Assembly: GCF_025165795.1 (NCBI RefSeq)
Contig: NZ_JAJAGO010000005.1
Coordinates: forward strand, 248,001 to 312,000
DNA: 64,000 nucleotides
DNA from: Streptomyces gossypii
GTDB lineage: Bacteria; Actinomycetota; Actinomycetes; Streptomycetales; Streptomycetaceae
Reading direction: 5' to 3'
Made by a program: the position numbers and the translations under genes. This document shows, one piece after another, positions 62,057 through 64,000 of the stretch. The notes under the pieces are model-generated. The model saw only the letters and a list, made by a program, of their open reading frames with translations. It did no database searches and had not been told where the DNA came from. The number at the start of each line of letters is the position of its first letter. The stretch's first letter is position 1.

Positions 62057-62451
62057 CTCTCCGCCGGACGAACCCCGCGCACCTGGCACCGCCCACCGGC
62101 TTCTCGCACGCGGTCACCGCCACCGGCTCCCGGCTGGTCTTCCTGGCCGGTCAGACGGCGCTCGACCCGGCGGGCAGAATCACCGGCGCTGATCTGCCCG
62201 CCCAGTTCGCCAGGGCGCTGAGCAACCTGCTGGCCGCGCTGCACGCCTCCGGCGGCACCCCGGCCGACCTCACCCGCGTCACCGTCTACACCACCGACGT
62301 CGCGGCCTACCGGGAGCACGCCCGTGAGCTGGGGCGCGTGTGGCGCGACCAGGCGGGGCGGGACTATCCGGCGATGGCGCTCGTCGGTGTCGTGCGCCTC
62401 TGGGACGAGGAGGCGCTGGTCGAACTCGACGGCATCGCCGTGCTGCCGTGA
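62053..62451 (+). CDS. RidA-family (Rid/YjgF) enamine/imine deaminase
   Basis: 132 residues with LVFLAGQTALDPAG near the N-terminus, the DLTRVTVYTTDV segment and a final YPAMALVGVVRLWDEEALVELDGIAVL. The usual RidA Arg-Cys pair is modified here (VVRLW). Rid proteins hydrolyse reactive enamines/imines; in an aminobenzoate pathway this fits ammonia release from an amino-enoyl-CoA. TTG start overlaps the dehydrogenase stop (TTGA). Confidence 0.87.
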   Translation: MTLRRTNPAHLAPPTGFSHAVTATGSRLVFLAGQTALDPAGRITGADLPAQFARALSNLLAALHASGGTPADLTRVTVYTTDVAAYREHARELGRVWRDQAGRDYPAMALVGVVRLWDEEALVELDGIAVLP

Positions 62452-62459
62452 CGGGAGCC

Positions 62460-62882
62460 TCAGCTCGCCGCCGGATCCTGGACCGCGGCCGGGTCCATCC
62501 ACATGACCTCCCACAGATGGCCGTCCAGGTCCTGGAAGGAGCGCCCGTACATGAAGCCCTCGTCCATCGGGTCCTTCGAGGACTTTCCGCCCGCCGCCAG
62601 CGCCTTGTCCGCCAGGTCGTCGACCTCCTGACGGCTCTCGACGCCCAGTGCCACGATCACCTCGGCGGTCGTCGCGGCGTCGGCGACCTCCTTCGTCGTG
62701 AACGTCTTGAAGAACGGCTCCGTCAGCAGCATCGCGTAGATGCCGTTGTCGGCGTCGATGACGAGGGACGCCGCGTTGTCGTCGGAGAACTGCTCGTTGA
62801 ACGTGAAGCCGAGCTTGCCGAAGAACTCACGGGATCGGGTCAGGTCCCGCACGGGAAGGTTCACGAAGATCATCTTTGACAT
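62460..62882 (-). CDS. VOC-superfamily (glyoxalase-like) protein
   Basis: 140 residues. Two VOC repeats: MIFVNLPVRDLTRSREFFGKLGF and FMYGRSFQDLDGHLWEVMWMD (metal-binding Glu/His typical positions). ATG at 62882 with GAGG upstream; the upstream in-frame extension to 62951 is unlikely. This subgroup includes many uncharacterised dioxygenase-fold proteins. Convergent with RidA, 9 bp apart. Confidence 0.88.
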   Translation of the reverse strand: MSKMIFVNLPVRDLTRSREFFGKLGFTFNEQFSDDNAASLVIDADNGIYAMLLTEPFFKTFTTKEVADAATTAEVIVALGVESRQEVDDLADKALAAGGKSSKDPMDEGFMYGRSFQDLDGHLWEVMWMDPAAVQDPAAS

Positions 62883-62997
62883 GGTCTGCCTCGTCTCTCT
62901 CGGTACCGCGTGTGCGCGGACCCGCTGCCGCCACCGTGCGGTGGCTTTCACAGAGACAGACGGCAGGTCGCGGCGGAACTCATCGCTCCACGCACCA

Positions 62998-63735
62998 TCA
63001 GTCGATATTTCTTTCGAACTCCCGGTGCGCGACGCCCAGCAGCCCGTGCAGCGCCTCCCCGCCCCGTGCGGTCACCCGCAGGGCCCGGCCGCTGCCGATC
63101 CGCTCGCACCAGCCCTCCGTCAGGGCGTACGTGCACAGCTCGGCGCCCGCCAGGCCCGCCAGATGGGGGCGGCGCTCCGTCCAGTCCAGGCACGAGCGGG
63201 CCATCGGACGGCGGCCGCGCGGACGGACCGCGAGGTCGACGCCCAGGCCGCGGAACCAGTCGATGCCCCGTTCGGTCACCGCGAAGCCCGTCGAATGCTG
63301 GAGCAGGCCACGCTCCAGCAGCGCGTCCGTGACGGCCACCCCCAGCCGCCCGGCCAGATGGTCGTAGCAGGTACGGGCCCGCGCCATGGCCGCGCTCGCC
63401 GACATCTCCCGCAGACCGCGCGGGACGGGCGCCGGGCCCGCGTGCGCCGCCAGGTCCTCGATCAGCTGCGCGCTCTGCGGACCGGCCAGCCGTACGTACC
63501 GGTGCCGCCCCTGCCGCTCCTCGGCCAGCAGGCCGCCCGCCACCAGCTTGTCCAGATGCCCGCTCGCGGTGGACGCCGCGACTCCCGCCGCCCGCGCCAG
63601 CTCACCCGCCGTCCAGGCACGCCCGTCCAGCAGCGCCAGACAGAACCGGGCGCGCGTCTCGTCCGCCAGCAGCCCGGCCAGCCGCGCCAGCGCCGGAACC
63701 GGACCGGCCTGGGCGGGGGCTTCGCTTCGCTCCAT
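62998..63735 (-). CDS. ArsR-family winged-helix regulator
   Basis: 245 residues. An N-terminal ArsR-type winged helix (ARLAGLLADETRARFCLALLDGRAWTAGELARAAGV; ASTASGHLDKLVAGGLL) is followed by a ~130-residue C-terminal domain with several Cys and His (CYDHLAG, RSCLDWTERRPHLAG, CTYALTEGWCERIG). There is no classical metal motif. It lies upstream of the VOC gene on the same strand and may regulate it. Confidence 0.87.
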   Translation of the reverse strand: MERSEAPAQAGPVPALARLAGLLADETRARFCLALLDGRAWTAGELARAAGVAASTASGHLDKLVAGGLLAEERQGRHRYVRLAGPQSAQLIEDLAAHAGPAPVPRGLREMSASAAMARARTCYDHLAGRLGVAVTDALLERGLLQHSTGFAVTERGIDWFRGLGVDLAVRPRGRRPMARSCLDWTERRPHLAGLAGAELCTYALTEGWCERIGSGRALRVTARGGEALHGLLGVAHREFERNID

Positions 63736-63802
63736 CCACCCATCATGACCGGCAATCGGGTGTTGCAGAGCAGGTGCTGTCAGGGGCTGGGGGCTTGGCG
63801 CC

Positions 63803-64000
63803 TCAGCTCCGTCGATACCTGGCCGCCATCGTGCGGAATACCTTCTTCTGTTCCCAGCGGGTCTCGTCGAGCATCCGGACGACGCCGTAGGAGCCGAGGT
63901 CCTGCTCCCGGGGCCTGCTGTAACCGGCGAAGGTGAACCAGAGCGCGGTGTCCACGCCTTCCGCCTCGAAGATGTCCAGCAGCTCGGTGAGGTAGCGCAC
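63803..64000 (-). CDS. C-terminal part of an unidentified protein, 5' end outside window
   Basis: 65 C-terminal residues remain: VRYLTELLDIFEAEGVDTALWFTFAGY ... DLGSYGVVRMLDE ... FRTMAARYRRS. The aromatic-rich WFTF segment and the short helix-strand pattern resemble the end of a TIM-barrel glycosidase-like protein, but this is a weak impression. The frame is open at the right edge; the gene starts further right. Confidence 0.5.
   Translation of the reverse strand: MRYLTELLDIFEAEGVDTALWFTFAGYSRPREQDLGSYGVVRMLDETRWEQKKVFRTMAARYRRS

Noticed and set aside
60746..62089. Upstream extension of the CoA-ligase frame (total 1,013 codons)
   Set aside because: The added part is antisense to the acyl-CoA dehydrogenase; the ligase starts well at 60745 with its own ribosome site.

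Overview
The window is very GC-rich, nearly every codon ends in G or C, and it carries several gene families typical of Streptomyces (a cvnABCD conservon, DUF742, DUF3099, a DUF6099-like protein, a DUF5753 regulator paired with an RsbW-like ATPase, PaaX, Tat-type lipoproteins). It reads as a Streptomyces chromosome segment, probably an arm or a mixed core/accessory region. I saw no rRNA, tRNA or CRISPR array.

Layout. 1-10.3 kb is a defence island: the start of a class 1 DISARM-like operon (kinase, SNF2 helicase, DNA methylase, running off the left edge), a divergent GmrSD-type restriction protein fused to an alkyltransferase-like domain, and a DUF2945-DUF488 pair. 10.5-12.4 kb is a drug-efflux transporter whose promoter region is built from ~70-bp direct repeats. 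12.9-16.2 kb is the most unusual locus. It holds a stand-alone protein matching the PatG domain of unknown function, four tandem paralogous six-cysteine peptides that share an N-terminal PGF...GD...Q segment, further mini-ORFs, and a PatA-like subtilase, but no YcaO or other modifying enzyme. A transposase remnant lies just beyond it.

16.5-20.2 kb holds two exported proteins (a PQQ-type propeller lipoprotein and a PIG-L deacetylase). 20.5-24.3 kb is a three-gene CHAT protease/WD40 cassette. 24.6-29.1 kb is a conservon (membrane sensor ATPase, roadblock, DUF742, GTPase) translationally coupled to a CYP157-like P450 that lacks the ExxR motif. A MetE-like TIM-barrel protein and a divergent RsbW/DUF5753 pair follow.

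31.8-36.4 kb has a truncated sugar permease and an iron-siderophore ABC uptake operon with an iron box and a structured leader. 36.5-47.5 kb is mostly housekeeping: GtrA, a HelD-like helicase with an extra C-terminal domain, an AAA ATPase coupled to MazG, an F420 oxidoreductase coupled to a homocysteine methyltransferase, and arginine deiminase plus ornithine carbamoyltransferase.

47.5-62.5 kb is an aromatic acyl-CoA catabolic set (probably 2-aminobenzoate or salicylate): enoyl-CoA hydratase, monooxygenase/reductase, PaaX regulator, CoA ligase, acyl-CoA dehydrogenase and RidA. It is split by a ~7.2-kb efflux/regulator block, yet both halves carry nearly the same palindrome (TGACGRCAGTCA) in their promoters. 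The window ends with a VOC protein, an ArsR-type regulator and the tail of an unidentified protein.
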